NCBI GenBank assembly: GCA_028818695.1
Contig: JAPPNK010000029.1
Coordinates: 163,450 to 227,449, forward strand
Length of the DNA: 64,000 bases
Direction of reading: 5' to 3'
DNA from: Candidatus Poribacteria bacterium
GTDB taxonomy: Bacteria; Poribacteria; WGA-4E; GCA-2687025
Under the pieces are notes generated by a model, which was not told the DNA's origin, did no database searches, and was given only the letters and a program-made list of their open reading frames with translations. The first letter of the stretch is position 1; each line of letters opens with the position of its first letter. Positions 62,564 to 64,000 of this stretch are shown here, piece after piece. Both the position numbers and the translations under genes were made by a program.

Positions 62564-63867
62564 TTAGACGCCTCCTTTTCGCGGTTGACCAGCGCGAAGC
62601 TGAAATCTGCCTCCGCGGTCCGTTTTGCATTGATGTAAGCGGTTCCGCGTAAAAAACCGATCGAACGGCGCAGGCGGGTTATTTCGACTCTCAATTCGAT
62701 CTGATCGCCGGGAACCGCCGGCGCCCGAAACTTCACATTGTTCATCGTCATAAGATACGCAATCTTGCCCTCAAAATCGGCGTGTCGACTCACCAACACC
62801 CCCGCTGTTTGCGCAAGCGCCTCCGCAATCAACACGCCCGGCATGACCGGATGCCCCGGAAAATGCCCCTGAAAAAACGGCTCATTATACGACACACACT
62901 TAATCCCGGTAATGCGCTTGCCCTCTTCGATAGCAACGATGCGGTCAACCAGCAAAAACGGGAACCGGTGCGGTATCGCCGCCTCAATCTCCGCAGGTCC
63001 CATCGGCGGATTCAGCCGAAAACGCTCCTCGTCGATCCGATCGCGCAGCTGCTGCGCCAAACGGTGATTCAGCGCATGCTGCGAACGCGCCGCCAGCGCA
63101 TACCCCCGCGGCATCCGCCCCGCCAAACGCAGATCTCCGATCAGGTCAAGCAGCTTGTGGCGCGCCAGCTCGTTCTCAAAGCGAAACCGCCCCTTGCGCA
63201 AGCCGCGTTCATCGATCACCATCACATTCTCGTCGTTGGCGCCTTTGCCGAGACCTGCCGCCTTGAGCGTCTCAATCTCATCCGCAAAACAGAAGGTGCG
63301 CGCCGGGGCGATTTCACGCGCATATGTCTCCGGCGCGATGTTGAAGGTCGCGGTCTGGCTTTCGACGCCCCTTCGGTCGTATTTGTCGAACACGAAGCCG
63401 GCGCGGAACCCGTCCTCTGGATACAGCGTCACGGAGCGGTCGCCGTCCACAGCGGCCGTCGGCGCGTGGACCTCAATATAACGCCGCGGGGCGTCCTGCG
63501 TCTGTATGCCTGCCTTCTGAATCGCCTCGACAAACGGAAGCGCGCTCCCGTCGCCGATGGGCGGCTCCGGCGCGTTCAGCTCGGCGACGCAGTTGTCGAT
63601 GCCCATCCCTGTCAGCGCTGACAAAAGATGCTCTATCGTTTGAACGCGGGCGCCGTCCCGCTCAAGGGCGGCGCTGCGCCCCGCCCCGACGATGGAGCTC
63701 TCGCTGTTGACCGGTATTTCAGGACAGTCGGGCATATCTGTCCGCACAAACACAATGCCTGCGTCGGGAGATGCCGGCTTGAGCGTCAAGAGCGCGTCAA
63801 TTCCGAGCATCAGTCCAACGCCCGACACCTGTACCGGATCTGACAAGGTCTGCTGCGCCGCATTCAA
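62560..63867 (-). CDS. LpxC-FabZ fusion (deacetylase plus hydroxyacyl-ACP dehydratase)
   Basis: A bifunctional enzyme of 435 residues joining LpxC (about 1-285; UDP-3-O-acyl-GlcNAc deacetylase) to FabZ (about 288-430). LpxC zinc and catalytic residues are seen in VQTIEHLLSALTGMGIDN, FENELARHKLLDLIGDLRL and SQHALNHRLA. FabZ has FFQGHFPGHPVMPGVLIAEALAQ with its catalytic His and Glu. The fusion is known in Bacteroidetes and some other phyla. Oddly, the first LpxC loop has GVGLMLG for the usual GVGLHSG. The start codon is TTG 63867 with GAGGAG 7 bases upstream. The remaining 133 bases to the window edge show no gene. Confidence 0.93.
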   Translation of the reverse strand: MNAAQQTLSDPVQVSGVGLMLGIDALLTLKPASPDAGIVFVRTDMPDCPEIPVNSESSIVGAGRSAALERDGARVQTIEHLLSALTGMGIDNCVAELNAPEPPIGDGSALPFVEAIQKAGIQTQDAPRRYIEVHAPTAAVDGDRSVTLYPEDGFRAGFVFDKYDRRGVESQTATFNIAPETYAREIAPARTFCFADEIETLKAAGLGKGANDENVMVIDERGLRKGRFRFENELARHKLLDLIGDLRLAGRMPRGYALAARSQHALNHRLAQQLRDRIDEERFRLNPPMGPAEIEAAIPHRFPFLLVDRIVAIEEGKRITGIKCVSYNEPFFQGHFPGHPVMPGVLIAEALAQTAGVLVSRHADFEGKIAYLMTMNNVKFRAPAVPGDQIELRVEITRLRRSIGFLRGTAYINAKRTAEADFSFALVNREKEASK

Positions 63868-64000
63868 CGTGTTTCTCCTCTTCTCGCCATTTCAAACGAC
63901 AACCCATCTTAGCAAAGGAGCTAACGCGGCGCAACCGAATCTGTTGAAAGGCGGCGTTTGTTTGCGGCGGTTGGATATGGTATGGTCAATCTGACACAAG

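Noticed and set aside
63868-64000. Plus-strand frame at the right edge
   Set aside because: It begins antisense to lpxC and has no ribosome site; the last 133 bases show no supportable gene.

Overview
The window is a GC-rich, gene-dense bacterial chromosome segment with no rRNA, tRNA or CRISPR array that I can find. Lipid A genes (an lpxC-fabZ fusion, lpxA, lpxI), a heptosyltransferase-type glycosyltransferase and lgt indicate a Gram-negative envelope. Four Gfo/Idh/MocA oxidoreductases, two xylose-isomerase-like sugar isomerases, an SMP-30 lactonase, a sorbosone-dehydrogenase-like protein and two secreted LamG-type proteins with the same C-terminal tail are the mix I associate with Candidatus Poribacteria and related environmental lineages. 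That assignment is an inference. ATGA stop/start overlaps and TTG starts are common.

Layout. 0-6.3 kb: the end of an unrecognised gene, a VWA membrane protein, lgt with a His-rich membrane protein, a VOC protein and an ammonium transporter behind a clear sigma-54 promoter. 6.4-7.3 kb: a PD-(D/E)XK nuclease. 7.5-15.3 kb: a tightly overlapped operon of sugar-phosphate transferase, galU, a Rad50/SbcC-like ATPase with a CX6C hook, a secreted CARDB/toroid/YdjY-like protein and a membrane protein. 15.3-19 kb: an AI-2E-type transporter with a duplicated insert, a LamG protein and a sugar isomerase.

19.2-28.5 kb is the accessory part. A PAPS-reductase/DndC-like PP-loop protein is translationally coupled to a cysteine desulfurase and followed by an AT-rich DUF262/HNH (GmrSD/SspE-type) gene. 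After an OppD-type ATPase and a DUF1015 gene come two overlapping DNA methyltransferases, the second fused to an Mrr-like nuclease domain. A paralogue of that fusion heads a housekeeping operon at 38-47 kb (MTase, DedA-like, nadK, recN, 2-oxoacid:ferredoxin oxidoreductase, aroE). The sulfur-handling pair next to a modification-dependent-type nuclease is the best candidate for an undescribed DNA-modification/defence system.

28.7-37.8 kb holds sugar-metabolism oxidoreductases and isomerases, comEC and a second LamG protein. 47-57.6 kb holds an SMP-30 lactonase, a duplicated-domain protein, leuS, RNase J, a CDF metal exporter, a TPR/sorbosone-dehydrogenase operon and a GT9 glycosyltransferase. 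57.6-64 kb holds two tandem paralogous membrane-anchored proteins plus the remnant of a third copy, another Gfo/Idh/MocA gene and the lipid A operon. Short palindromes of the form ATTCCC-N8-GGGAAT lie in several intergenic gaps.
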